Of a DNA stretch of 25,174 nucleotides, positions 1-9,083 are shown piece after piece. The translations under genes and the position numbers were made by a program. The first letter of the stretch is position 1. Each line of letters starts with the position of its first letter. Source of the stretch: a virus; the IMG/VR virus record IMGVR_UViG_3300042898_000480, positions 1 through 25,174 of that record; one strand, given 5' to 3'. The notes under the pieces were generated by a model. It searched no databases. It was not told the origin of the DNA and saw nothing but the letters and a program-made list of their open reading frames with translations.

Positions 1-3000
1 AGTTGTAAGTGTCAATCAATGATCCAAAATACTTACCTGGTTTAGCTAATGCTAGCGCCTGTTGGACTGCATAAGGGAATTCACTGCTAGTTCTCCAAGC
101 AAATTCTACAGGACCATATTGTCCAATAGCCCAAGAACTTGCTGATCTCTTGCTGTTGAATGATTGTGATAGAGCCTGTGCCGGACTTAGTAAATTACCA
201 TTGACATCAACAGGTATAACTGCACTTAATCCTGGACGTGCATAATTTAAATCTATGCCGGCACGATCTCCGTAGCGTATTAATCCTGCTTCAAGATCAT
301 CCCACAATAGTTTGTTACCACCTGTATATGGTCCTGGTCCATAGAATGCCTGCCACCAGTCTGGTTCTGTAGCAAATCCAAGCATTTCCCAAGGTGTTAT
401 ATGTGGACGTATAGTATCATAAAAATATTGATAACAAGCACGCCATGAACCTTGCAGTTTACTACCATCTATTCTGTCAGTAGAGTCTGCATAGTTCCAA
501 GTAAACGAATCATTAGGATCAAAAGTATCATTGGTTGAATAATCTAATTTATTATTGCCAATCCAGTTTAAGAAATCTATGCTGACCAGCTGATTAATCT
601 CAGCTAACGAATAATCGCTGTCACGGAATTTACCGGGTATTACACGGAAAATATCACCAAATATAGAATTCTGAGGCAACTTGATATTATTATAGATACG
701 TAATTCTAATTCTAATAGGAAATTATCTCTATAGTCACCAAACACTGGTGTAATGCTACCATCATGTCCTCGAATAACATTTGTAGGTTCTCTATAAGTA
801 TTGTCTAAGAATATCTCAGGTATAAATGTTGGCCATAATCCTAATTTGCTAGGAGTTTCTGGAATATAGTTACCGTCAGTATTTGAATACTCTACTATCT
901 TAACTATATCTCCTACAGCAAGTTCTGTGGTAAAGTTGATACTTGGGGTATCTATGCTGAAATTATAATCAACATTTTTGATTAGCTGAACATTATTAAG
1001 ATAAACTAATACTGCTTTATTACTTAATTCTTGATCATTGAATATTTCTGTGATTTCATAATTTAATTTCAACGGATCAAATATCTCAAATCCGTCAATA
1101 TTACCAATCTGTCCAACGATATTTTTTAGTGCACCATATGGTACCATGTCTGAATAATACCATGGGAATGTTTTATTTTTAACTTGATTAATTTTAGTTA
1201 ATATTAAATCAACACTGGCTACTGGATCATCAGAATCAATACCATTTAGGCTAGTGCTGAGCTCTAAGAATTTGTTTTTAAATTTAGTGTATTCTTGTTG
1301 TGCTAATCGTAGAGCATTGATAAAGTTTGCTTTTTCGTCAATCAAGAACAAACTAGCATAAGGTGTTGGGCTACTGTGTTGTAAGATCGTGCCACCTTGT
1401 TGTTTGATATCAATATCACGTAAGTTACTTTGTGATAGAACATCGCCTATTAAGATAGTGCTGTTCTGTGCTAGGGCTACTAAGTGGTTACGTACTTGTC
1501 CAAGTGTTAAGGTATCAATATCAATATTCTGTGCATTTAAATCTAAATTCTGCGGAACTTGGTAGAATCCTAGTTTACTGATCTCAGAACTGTAAATTAA
1601 GATGTCAATTTGATCGCCCACTGTTAATTCAGCAGATATTGTAATCTCATTATTGGTTAATGACCATTGATTGGTTTGCAGATATACGAAGTTTTGAAAT
1701 ACTTTAATGCTAGGAATACTCGCAGCAGTGTTAGGAGTTATGTCAATCTTAAATTGAGTAGTTGTACCATCATATAGGTAACTGATCTGTTGATATTGTC
1801 TGCTGCTTTCTGGCACAGTCAACCAAGTATTTCTAGGTGTTAATGTTAACGCATCTTGTATTTTTTGTAAGTAACTTAGATTAATTAGATTAGTTACGAT
1901 AGCACCAAACTCATCTACATATTCAAACGTATCTGTGTTAAAATAATTTTGGAATTTAATATCGCCCTGTGCTTGGAATGTTTTATAGCTTAACGGAAAA
2001 CCTAACACTGGGTCATTCGTACCTGTTCCGATCACATAACCAAATATCTTAGTTCCCACAAATGTACTGCGAGAATATGTTGAGATACTTTTGCCTGTAG
2101 CATCTAAAACATCAAACAGTGGTGCTTGTTGTAGGCTCGTTTTCTGTTGGCTTTCCTTCCAGTTTTCACCATCATACCACCATTGGCTACCTTTGTATCT
2201 GCCAGATTTAACCACAGTAGTAGAATATGAACCCACTTCACCATCATCAGCTAGCGTCAGATTAATGTATTCTGGACCGGATGGTAAACCGTTAGCATCA
2301 ACATCATATTGGACTAGATTCAACACATAAATTTTGCTATTAACCAATGGATCTAGGTCAGCGGCAAAAATTACACGCAGACCATTAAATAGAGTAACAC
2401 CAAACGCAGTATCGTAGGTCTTTCCTTGTAATTCTGTGAAAGCATTTAACGTGGTATCATCTAAGACATCAATTGGTGCTTTAGCAACACGACCATCATT
2501 AAATAATTGTATATTAGTTTCAAACTGCACGATAGGACGCTGTGCTCGGCTACCTTGATCAAATATTGGTTGCACGCTGTTGTATTCTGCTGTGTCTATA
2601 ATCACATCTATATGATACCAACGGTTATTACGTGACCAAGCGTTGCGATCTATGCTTGCTCTATTAATAGTAATATAGTCTGGAAATACTGTGTCATAAC
2701 GAATAGATCCAACTATGGTACCCGTAGGTATACCTATACCAGACACTACAGCACCTATGTCATCTTGGCTGACATTGGTTAGTGTGGTAATATAATTTCT
2801 ACCAATAATCACTTCTTCATAAACTAACACACTGGTAGTGCCAACTGTTATAGTTGTACCTGTTGGAATATTTTCTGTTACCTGTTCACTTAATACTATC
2901 CTGATTAAAGGATAGTTCGTAGAGTTTTCATCATTATAAGATTCTGGAGTTACTAACTCGTCAACTGGTACTAGCTGTATACCATCACCAAGATCACCTA

Positions 3001-4978
3001 CTTGCTCAACATAGTATTGACGATTTTGATATTGTACAGGAGTAACATCATCACCAAACTGTACTTTTAATCCTGATGTAAATTCTACCCCATTTGGGCT
3101 AGTATAGTTTAGTTGGCCAATGATTTCTGTTTCAACATCAATAGTCCACCCAGCATATTCTACTATCTGGACAGGCTGATATAAACTACCTAACGTAGCA
3201 TCTTGTATCCATAAATTGTTTAGCGTGGCAGTAATCAATGGAACTTCTTTAAAAAATCCATCGTAGTCTTTATAATATTCTTTATTTGCATTGACTAGTC
3301 CGTATTTGATGTAAACTTTTTCGTCTGTGTTGATATTGTCTGTGCGAATAAGTTGTACCAAATAGTCCGTGTTGCCAAAACTGTTGATGATTCCAGCATC
3401 AACGTAAACTACTTTCCACACGTCAAAACGTTCATCATCGGGAACAATATATCCCGGATTGTAAGCAGTGCTGGTAAATGAATATGTGCCAGTAGCGTTT
3501 GCTGTTAGATTAGCACTCAGTGTAATATTTACACCACTCACTGTGATGGTATTACCCATGCCATTGCCGTGGGTCGTGCAACGATATCTTAAACTATCAG
3601 GCGCATCGTTAGGCACTGTAAAAACTGTTTGTGCGCCAACTTGACCTGGAATACCTGTACTAATAACACCTCTGGTAAATGCAGCACCAGTGCTATCTTG
3701 AAACGCCAGAGGATGATTAGTGTTGGAGGCGCCACTTTGATCAAATGTATAGACTCCACCACGTAGGAGTGTCAGTATAGGCCTGTTTGCTCCATCTATC
3801 TGATAAATGTTATTAGGGGGAGGAGTATCAGGATTTGGCACACTAGCAACTACAAATGTTTGTGAAATGGAACTACCGCCTGTGCTGACATTGACCACAG
3901 TGGTTCCAGCTGGAATACCTGTGCCTGTGATGATTAGATTAGCATAGACATTTTGGACTGAGTTAAGTTTTAATGTGTTGGTCCCAACCGCGCCAATGGC
4001 TACATTAGCTACGTTAGCTGTCTGTGATCCATAGCTAACATTACTATTAGTCCATGCCTCTTCACCTAGATTATCGTAGGCAGAACTATTGATAAAGATT
4101 AATTCTTTACCGTTTAGTTGTCCAGTAATACCACCATACTGCGGATATGCCGCTAGGAACTGACTAACTGTTTTATTTTGTAATGCATAGTAAGGGAGTG
4201 GAGCTGCATACGCTACTTCAGCAGCGATAGGCATACTTAGGAATCTATCTTGTGCAGTTGACTGGGGGACACGGAATGTTATAGTGCCTTGATCAGACCC
4301 GTTATTTTCTACACCCAATATATCACGACTACTTAGTGTTGGTGTTGCAATCAACTTACCATCTGCGCCAAGTTCTGTCTGTATCCATAGAGGATAACCT
4401 GGTTGATCTACTACGAATTCATAAACACCACCACGAGCTAGAATAATACTATTGTCAACAACACCATTATTTTTAAACACGTATCTGTTATTGGGTGCAT
4501 CGCGCTCTACAGCGTAAGTTACAGTTAGATCAACCCCACTGGTGCTGACTTCTACTGGATCAGGACCGTTTGGTAACCAGTAATACTGGCTAAAGTTAAC
4601 AAACTTATCATAGCTGATTAATGGATCAAATGTATAATATTCTTGTTCAAACAAGCGGCTCTGATCTGTAGTGATGCCACCATAGTAACGAATCTTAGCC
4701 AGTAAGTCTAGATAGGTAGCAAAGAAAGTAATATTATTTTGTTCATTTTTGATCACTATACTAGGTTCAAGTTGATAATTTTGTCTATCAGCTGTAGACT
4801 CAATTACATAACTGTCTGTGCTGGTATATGTAGGTGCAAATCTACGACCAATATACCCATATAACGTGGCCAAATCTGGTTCACTAATCAGCTGATCCAT
4901 AGTAGCTGACAAGAATTTCTGATTCGTGTCAGTTTGGAATATTCCTGGAAGTAAATTTATACTTTTTCTTGTGGACAT
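1..4978 (-). CDS. Giant virion structural (baseplate-region) protein, partial
   Basis: An open minus-strand frame runs from ATG at 4978 to the left edge with no stop, so at least 1659 residues are encoded and the C-terminus lies outside the window. The N-terminus reads MSTRKSINLLPGIFQTDTN. From memory, this start and the late stretch RPHITPWEMLGF...WWQAFYG are typical of large structural proteins encoded just after gp6 in marine T4-like phages. Residues about 385-480 form a cupredoxin-like module with H422, C467, H470 and M474 placed like type-1 copper ligands. A similar but ligand-free module lies at about 160-255. Two GIP-x-GT-x-V segments near residues 357 and 745 suggest repeated beta-rich domains. 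It is the last visible gene of the late operon, 35 bp after gp6, which is the position of T4 gp7; equivalence to gp7 is inference from position only. No strong Shine-Dalgarno is visible. Confidence 0.88.
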   Translation of the reverse strand, partial: MSTRKSINLLPGIFQTDTNQKFLSATMDQLISEPDLATLYGYIGRRFAPTYTSTDSYVIESTADRQNYQLEPSIVIKNEQNNITFFATYLDLLAKIRYYGGITTDQSRLFEQEYYTFDPLISYDKFVNFSQYYWLPNGPDPVEVSTSGVDLTVTYAVERDAPNNRYVFKNNGVVDNSIILARGGVYEFVVDQPGYPLWIQTELGADGKLIATPTLSSRDILGVENNGSDQGTITFRVPQSTAQDRFLSMPIAAEVAYAAPLPYYALQNKTVSQFLAAYPQYGGITGQLNGKELIFINSSAYDNLGEEAWTNSNVSYGSQTANVANVAIGAVGTNTLKLNSVQNVYANLIITGTGIPAGTTVVNVSTGGSSISQTFVVASVPNPDTPPPNNIYQIDGANRPILTLLRGGVYTFDQSGASNTNHPLAFQDSTGAAFTRGVISTGIPGQVGAQTVFTVPNDAPDSLRYRCTTHGNGMGNTITVSGVNITLSANLTANATGTYSFTSTAYNPGYIVPDDERFDVWKVVYVDAGIINSFGNTDYLVQLIRTDNINTDEKVYIKYGLVNANKEYYKDYDGFFKEVPLITATLNNLWIQDATLGSLYQPVQIVEYAGWTIDVETEIIGQLNYTSPNGVEFTSGLKVQFGDDVTPVQYQNRQYYVEQVGDLGDGIQLVPVDELVTPESYNDENSTNYPLIRIVLSEQVTENIPTGTTITVGTTSVLVYEEVIIGRNYITTLTNVSQDDIGAVVSGIGIPTGTIVGSIRYDTVFPDYITINRASIDRNAWSRNNRWYHIDVIIDTAEYNSVQPIFDQGSRAQRPIVQFETNIQLFNDGRVAKAPIDVLDDTTLNAFTELQGKTYDTAFGVTLFNGLRVIFAADLDPLVNSKIYVLNLVQYDVDANGLPSGPEYINLTLADDGEVGSYSTTVVKSGRYKGSQWWYDGENWKESQQKTSLQQAPLFDVLDATGKSISTYSRSTFVGTKIFGYVIGTGTNDPVLGFPLSYKTFQAQGDIKFQNYFNTDTFEYVDEFGAIVTNLINLSYLQKIQDALTLTPRNTWLTVPESSRQYQQISYLYDGTTTQFKIDITPNTAASIPSIKVFQNFVYLQTNQWSLTNNEITISAELTVGDQIDILIYSSEISKLGFYQVPQNLDLNAQNIDIDTLTLGQVRNHLVALAQNSTILIGDVLSQSNLRDIDIKQQGGTILQHSSPTPYASLFLIDEKANFINALRLAQQEYTKFKNKFLELSTSLNGIDSDDPVASVDLILTKINQVKNKTFPWYYSDMVPYGALKNIVGQIGNIDGFEIFDPLKLNYEITEIFNDQELSNKAVLVYLNNVQLIKNVDYNFSIDTPSINFTTELAVGDIVKIVEYSNTDGNYIPETPSKLGLWPTFIPEIFLDNTYREPTNVIRGHDGSITPVFGDYRDNFLLELELRIYNNIKLPQNSIFGDIFRVIPGKFRDSDYSLAEINQLVSIDFLNWIGNNKLDYSTNDTFDPNDSFTWNYADSTDRIDGSKLQGSWRACYQYFYDTIRPHITPWEMLGFATEPDWWQAFYGPGPYTGGNKLLWDDLEAGLIRYGDRAGIDLNYARPGLSAVIPVDVNGNLLSPAQALSQSFNSKRSASSWAIGQYGPVEFAWRTSSEFPYAVQQALALAKPGKYFGSLIDTYN
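3525..3825 (-). other. Cupredoxin-like module inside the giant structural protein
   Basis: Residues about 385-484 carry the order GGVYTFDQS, NHPLAF with H422, a TRGV/GIPG segment, FTVPNDAP, and RYRCTTHGNGMG with C467, H470 and M474. In blue-copper proteins the ligands are an upstream His followed by Cys-x2-His-x(3-4)-Met on one loop, and the same set is present here. Copper binding itself is inferred. The module could instead be a purely structural beta-sandwich. Confidence 0.6.
4215..4495 (-). other. Degenerate cupredoxin-like module
   Basis: Residues about 160-255 repeat the layout of the 3525-3825 module (GGVYEFVVDQPGYPLWIQT, then DILGVENNGSDQGTITFRVP). The final loop reads QDRFLSMP, without the Cys-x2-His-x3-Met set, and the upstream His is absent. 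It looks like a second, metal-free copy of the same fold. The similarity was judged by eye. Confidence 0.45.
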
Positions 4979-5003
4979 TATGTTCTTGTTCTCAATCGTT
5001 ATG

Positions 5004-5011
5004 TATTAATA
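5004..5011 (-). promoter_or_regulatory. Possible late promoter box (TATTAATA) before the giant structural gene
   Basis: TATTAATA differs from the T4 late box TATAAATA at one position. It would start transcription near 4998, about 20 nt before the ATG at 4978, which matches the leader lengths predicted for gp6 and the first operon gene. The box overlaps the gap right after gp6. A single 7/8 match in AT-rich DNA is weak evidence. Confidence 0.3.
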
Positions 5012-5013
5012 AA

Positions 5014-8000
5014 TTAGTACCCATAGCCACCACCACCACCACCTGAACTACCACCACCACCTGAACTACCACCTGAACTACCACCTGAACTACCACCGCT
5101 ACTACTGCTGCCGCTACCACTGCTGCTACTGCTTGTGGTTGTGCTAGTTCTAGTAGATGTTGTTCTACGCACACTGCTTATACCAGCACTACTAGTATCA
5201 ATGTCTGTAATAATCGTACCTTCTCTCAGATTTAATTGTGCGGCAGTAATTGCTGAAATAATCTTGACATCATTAACTGTAGCAGAACTGGTAATAATTT
5301 CATTGATGCCAGCATTAACCTGCATCAAGCTACCAAATACTTCTGTTTCATTTGCTGGTACTATGATGATGCTAGAAATCTTTGGGACTAACTGCACATG
5401 TAAATAGGCCGCTAGTTCACTGAAATAAAATGTTTCGCCAAAGTCCCAATTGGCGATATCAAAATACTGATTAATAGCCGCTATCACCGAAGTCTTGATA
5501 TCATTATCACTAACTACCACGTTAGGATTCTTGATTACTTTAAACGTAGCTCGCAGTGTAGGATCTGCTTTGGGCCCAAATAAAGGTTTAAACGCCGCTG
5601 GATTATAGATGATAGTGTCACTGATAGCCTTGTAGTTGTCTAACGTGCTGTAATTAGTTTCTAATTCTTCACTAGTCGGTGCTGTTGGTTCTACTATAGT
5701 ACCAGTGATATCCTGTGCCCATGCTACATAGTCAATGGCATATTGCTGTGTCATGATATATAAGTCTATAATATTATTTGGGCTTGGGTCAATACGTCGA
5801 TTGTTTGGGCTGTTATGCCTGTATTGGAAATATAGATTTTGTCGACCAAGTTTAGCTGTGTAGAAATTAGTGCCGTTTGTGCCTGTTTGCATTATTAGAG
5901 TATAAACTGCACCACTTACACTAAGTTTGTAAAATTTATTTTCGCTTGGTATGTAGAATAATTGTCCATTTTGATATAGGGTGGCCGCAATCTGTGCATC
6001 TCTCAATGAACTATATATAGAAACCACTGTGGTATTGTCTACGGGTTCTTGTACTGCGAAATTATCGTATCCTACAGTCTGTACAAAATAAACATATTTG
6101 CTGTCAGTGTTGACTGTGGGATTAACTATCAGATCAAACAATTCAGGATTATCTGGAATACCATCATTATCAGAATCTGAAAATGTTAGTAGTATTTTAT
6201 TAATATCTACATATCCGTCAACATTGGTTATACTCTTGTAAATATACCAAATATAATCTAGTGCCAATGGGTTAGCGTTGTCGGGATTGCTGTTAACTTT
6301 TAATACTTTAATTTGATCACGTATAGTTACACCTGTAGCAGCATCAAATATTTTTGTAGTACCATCGTAGTAAAAATTAGTTTCTTGCACACTTTGAAAG
6401 ACATAATTTAACCCGCGGTATCTGACTGTATATGTTTGTCCTACTGTTTGGAATGCGATGATCCAACTTGAATCTAGTGCTTGACCACTGGTATCACCTG
6501 AATTAGATAAACTAAAATCATCTACAGTGTTTAAGTCTTGTGGAGTAATTGTTTTCCATGTACCTGATTGTACATCATAACGTAGACCAAAGTTAGCAAA
6601 TGCTTGTATGTAACTAACCATTTGTGCTACTAAGCTATTTGAAAAATTGTTATTAAACACGGCAAATACTTTGTCACCAATGATTGTTTGCTCTGACAGA
6701 TTAAGACCGATGTTGGGAATAACTGCATTAATAGTGACAGGACCTTGCCCACTTGATAAGTTTCCTTGACCATTATTAGTACCATTACCTACTACTAATT
6801 CAATAGCCGCATAGATATAATATTTGTCACCGGGTTGGCTTGGAATACCTACCTTGACATAATTATTGGCATCAAAATAATTACCAGGGCCTGCAGAAAA
6901 ACGAACAATTGATCCTTGTACAATGTATTGATTAGTACTGGTCACTGCTGAGCCAATTTGCAAAATTTTGCCGTCGCTGTCAACAAAATATCCCGTGCTA
7001 CCGTTAGCGATAGTAGTTGAAGTACGCCAATAGATATCATTCAATGCTATCAATGGATAGTTAGCATAGAAAAACTGTTTGGTCTCAGGTGCTTCAACTA
7101 TAGGTTGCACTTGATCATAGATCACGCGGTAGATATCGTTGGTGGTATTGTAATCAAAACTAAATGTGTTAGTAAAACTGTCTTGATACAACATACCATC
7201 TTGTGCAAAAATGTTGGTACTGGAATATTTGCCAGTGACGTCTATGACATCTAGGTATCGACTAATACCACTTGATGTTCTATTAACCGCTTTAATTTTT
7301 AATATGTCATTGAATAATGTATAAGGTAAGATATTATAATCTTCACCTGTAATCATACGATTTTGTGTGTAGTATTGTTGTGGTGCTTTCTGTTTGATAT
7401 CATCAAGGCTTTCACGTGTGGTTGCATTAGCTACTGTATATTGTAGGCTAGCTGAAATATTAAGTGTTTCTACACGGCCACTGGCGCTGACGTAGTTAAC
7501 AGGAATAATAACTCCCTGCATTTCATCGGGTGTGATCTTGTATTGCAAGGCATTACTAGTTCTATAGTAAAGTCTATAGTTGCCTTGTGGTAGGTTAGCA
7601 AAACTACCGTCACCAAATACTAGATCAATCTGATCACCAGCACGGGTGTTTATCTGATAGACATTTCTATTTTGGCTTTGATTATAGATAACGTTGGTGT
7701 TAGCTACTGCTGGAACTTGTTCCCATAATATGTCAAGATTGCCGTTGCTGTCTAGACTGTATAACCAAACATCACTGTTGTTAATATTATTAGTATTCAC
7801 ACTATACACACGATTAGGAATACTTTCAGCAAATGTAAAATCTTGGCTTTGTAGTGTTCCCTGGACGAAATATAAGAAGAATCCTGTGTTAACTGACCCA
7901 TTACCTAAGTTGTCATTTTTATATAGGATATTGAAAGGTGCATTTATGTAAGGATTAGCTTCATAGATGTAGGTTTTGCCACTGCTGGTAGGACTTACTG

Positions 8001-8640
8001 ACTCAAATGTCATTTGTGTGCCAGCTACTGTGGCAGAGAATGGAAACTTGGCCAATATGTTTGGCACTAAGTTTAATTGATATTCTTCGTTGGTAATACC
8101 ATTAATTATTTGACTATTGCTAGGGTTACCCACGTTTTGATTATTGACCATAGCAGCATTTAAAATTAGAGTAAACTGTTCTAACCAATTACCGTTACCT
8201 GCATCAGCCCAATTAATCACTAGACCACTTAGATCAAGGCCGTTACTGTCATAGATAGTTTCTGTAGTACTAACTGAATCAAATTTTAAATAACCCTTGC
8301 TGTTGATATTGCGTTTGGGATTATAGCTGATTAATCGAGCGAGTTTAAGGATACTGTCACGGCGTTGTGCAGTGTCAATAAAGTTTTCACGAGCGTTTAA
8401 GTCGGCACGGAAAGCAAGACTTTGACCTAGGAAAGCAATCATATCAATCAATGCGATAAATTCACTTGATTCTATGAAGTCATTGAAATCCTCAGGATAG
8501 TATAATTGTAGATAGCTGACCATACTAGCACGCAGAGTTTCATAATCATAGCTTTGGAAATCTGCGTTACGGAAAGTTTGATACAGCTTGGTCCAATCTT
8601 CTGCAACTAATAAACTGGTTTGTCTGGTGGTAATCGCCAT
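5014..8640 (-). CDS. 6: Baseplate wedge protein gp6
   Basis: Major baseplate wedge subunit, which in T4 forms the inner ring that holds the wedges around the hub. The N-terminal region (residues about 15-110: YPEDFNDFIESSEFIALIDM, then LARLISYNPKRN) is the recognisable gp6 signature. At 1208 residues it is nearly twice T4 gp6 (660), with the extra length in the middle and C-terminal half. The last ~50 residues are an abnormal Thr/Ser then Ser/Gly tract ending GGGGGGYGY, encoded by a short tandem repeat. The gene starts 52 bp after gp25 with a good Shine-Dalgarno (AGGAAAA, about 8 nt before ATG) that can pair with an upstream arm flanking a late promoter box. Assignment rests on the N-terminal motif and on its place next to gp25. 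Confidence 0.9.
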   Translation of the reverse strand: MAITTRQTSLLVAEDWTKLYQTFRNADFQSYDYETLRASMVSYLQLYYPEDFNDFIESSEFIALIDMIAFLGQSLAFRADLNARENFIDTAQRRDSILKLARLISYNPKRNINSKGYLKFDSVSTTETIYDSNGLDLSGLVINWADAGNGNWLEQFTLILNAAMVNNQNVGNPSNSQIINGITNEEYQLNLVPNILAKFPFSATVAGTQMTFESVSPTSSGKTYIYEANPYINAPFNILYKNDNLGNGSVNTGFFLYFVQGTLQSQDFTFAESIPNRVYSVNTNNINNSDVWLYSLDSNGNLDILWEQVPAVANTNVIYNQSQNRNVYQINTRAGDQIDLVFGDGSFANLPQGNYRLYYRTSNALQYKITPDEMQGVIIPVNYVSASGRVETLNISASLQYTVANATTRESLDDIKQKAPQQYYTQNRMITGEDYNILPYTLFNDILKIKAVNRTSSGISRYLDVIDVTGKYSSTNIFAQDGMLYQDSFTNTFSFDYNTTNDIYRVIYDQVQPIVEAPETKQFFYANYPLIALNDIYWRTSTTIANGSTGYFVDSDGKILQIGSAVTSTNQYIVQGSIVRFSAGPGNYFDANNYVKVGIPSQPGDKYYIYAAIELVVGNGTNNGQGNLSSGQGPVTINAVIPNIGLNLSEQTIIGDKVFAVFNNNFSNSLVAQMVSYIQAFANFGLRYDVQSGTWKTITPQDLNTVDDFSLSNSGDTSGQALDSSWIIAFQTVGQTYTVRYRGLNYVFQSVQETNFYYDGTTKIFDAATGVTIRDQIKVLKVNSNPDNANPLALDYIWYIYKSITNVDGYVDINKILLTFSDSDNDGIPDNPELFDLIVNPTVNTDSKYVYFVQTVGYDNFAVQEPVDNTTVVSIYSSLRDAQIAATLYQNGQLFYIPSENKFYKLSVSGAVYTLIMQTGTNGTNFYTAKLGRQNLYFQYRHNSPNNRRIDPSPNNIIDLYIMTQQYAIDYVAWAQDITGTIVEPTAPTSEELETNYSTLDNYKAISDTIIYNPAAFKPLFGPKADPTLRATFKVIKNPNVVVSDNDIKTSVIAAINQYFDIANWDFGETFYFSELAAYLHVQLVPKISSIIIVPANETEVFGSLMQVNAGINEIITSSATVNDVKIISAITAAQLNLREGTIITDIDTSSAGISSVRRTTSTRTSTTTSSSSSGSGSSSSGGSSGGSSGGSSGGGGSSGGGGGGYGY
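5020..5140. repeat. Ser/Gly-coding low-complexity tandem repeat at the gp6 3' end
   Basis: On the plus strand the unit ACCACCTGAACT recurs about four times between roughly 5036 and 5095, flanked by other ACC/ACT-rich triplets. On the minus strand it encodes runs of SSGG. The tract is likely prone to replication slippage. An antisense Val-rich open frame across it is an artefact of the repeat. Confidence 0.8.
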
Positions 8641-8645
8641 GCTTG

Positions 8646-8676
8646 TTTTCCTATTATATAGTATTTATCAGGAAAA
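8646..8676 (-). promoter_or_regulatory. Inverted repeat able to mask the gp6 ribosome binding site
   Basis: TTTTCCT (plus 8646-8652) and AGGAAAA (8670-8676) are a perfect 7-bp inverted repeat with a 17-nt loop; a G-U pair can extend it by one. In the minus-strand mRNA the downstream arm is the gp6 Shine-Dalgarno AGGAAAA. The loop contains the GATAAATA box, so mRNA starting at that promoter would lack the upstream arm. The arrangement resembles the T4 lysozyme gene e leader, in which long early transcripts hide the binding site and late ones do not. Confidence 0.5.
8662..8669 (-). promoter_or_regulatory. 6: Late promoter box (GATAAATA) before gp6
   Basis: GATAAATA matches the T4 late consensus TATAAATA at 7 of 8 positions. 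T4 spacing would put the start near 8656, giving a 16-nt leader that still includes the AGGAAAA binding site. No -35 element is needed for gp55-type promoters. The same variant occurs before gp25, which supports its being real in this phage. Confidence 0.55.
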
Positions 8677-8692
8677 TAAACTGAGTAGTTAA

Positions 8693-9070
8693 TTAACTGG
8701 CTGTGAGTCTATTAGCATCACCGTTAAACGTCAGCAGCATAAGATCAGTCTGATTTGTTTGAACGTAGCGTAGTTGTAGTTCTATCTGTATACCTTGATC
8801 ATATTCTGTGATAATGATATTATCAAAGCTAACACGTGGATCATAGCTGGCGATAGCCTGAACATCTTGTGTGATTACACTCTTTAGATCTTCAGTAAAG
8901 GGTTCATGCAATACGTTCCAGATTATAGTGCCAAAATTTGGACGCATCAGCTTTTCACCTTTGCGGATGTTAAAGTGATTTAATATGTCCTGTTTGATTA
9001 GATTAAAGTCAGTCAAGCGGAAGTTTGTACTGCCAGCTTGTGTGCTAAATCCTTTATATGTAGTAGCCAT
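8693..9070 (-). CDS. 25: Baseplate wedge protein gp25
   Basis: Small wedge component of the phage tail baseplate; the family (also TssE of type VI secretion) nucleates sheath assembly together with gp6 and gp53. The 125 residues fit the family length (T4 gp25 is 132). Visible hallmarks are an N-terminal DFNLIKQDILNHFNIRKGE, the core PNFGTIIWNVLHEPF near residues 44-58, and a C-terminal beta region ending in LLTFNGD. The start lies 8 bp beyond the gp5 stop and has no Shine-Dalgarno. A GATAAATA box six bases before the ATG would place transcription start on the start codon itself. Confidence 0.92.
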   Translation of the reverse strand: MATTYKGFSTQAGSTNFRLTDFNLIKQDILNHFNIRKGEKLMRPNFGTIIWNVLHEPFTEDLKSVITQDVQAIASYDPRVSFDNIIITEYDQGIQIELQLRYVQTNQTDLMLLTFNGDANRLTAS

Positions 9071-9075
9071 ACTAA

Positions 9076-9083
9076 TATTTATC
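9076..9083 (-). promoter_or_regulatory. 25: Late promoter box (GATAAATA) abutting the gp25 start
   Basis: GATAAATA overlaps the gp5 stop codon. With T4 late spacing (box at -13 to -6) the first transcribed base is 9070, the A of the gp25 ATG. A second near-match, TATAAATG at 9087-9094, would give an 11-nt leader instead. Either promoter would let gp25 be made independently of the upstream genes. Confidence 0.42.

Noticed and set aside
2091-2330. Plus-strand open frame inside the giant structural gene
   Set aside because: It is antisense to a continuous long coding frame, has no Shine-Dalgarno and no recognisable motif.
4992-5174. Val-rich minus-strand open frame over the gp6 tail
   Set aside because: It is an alternate-frame reading of the Ser/Gly repeat; the Val/Gln periodicity follows from the 12-bp unit.
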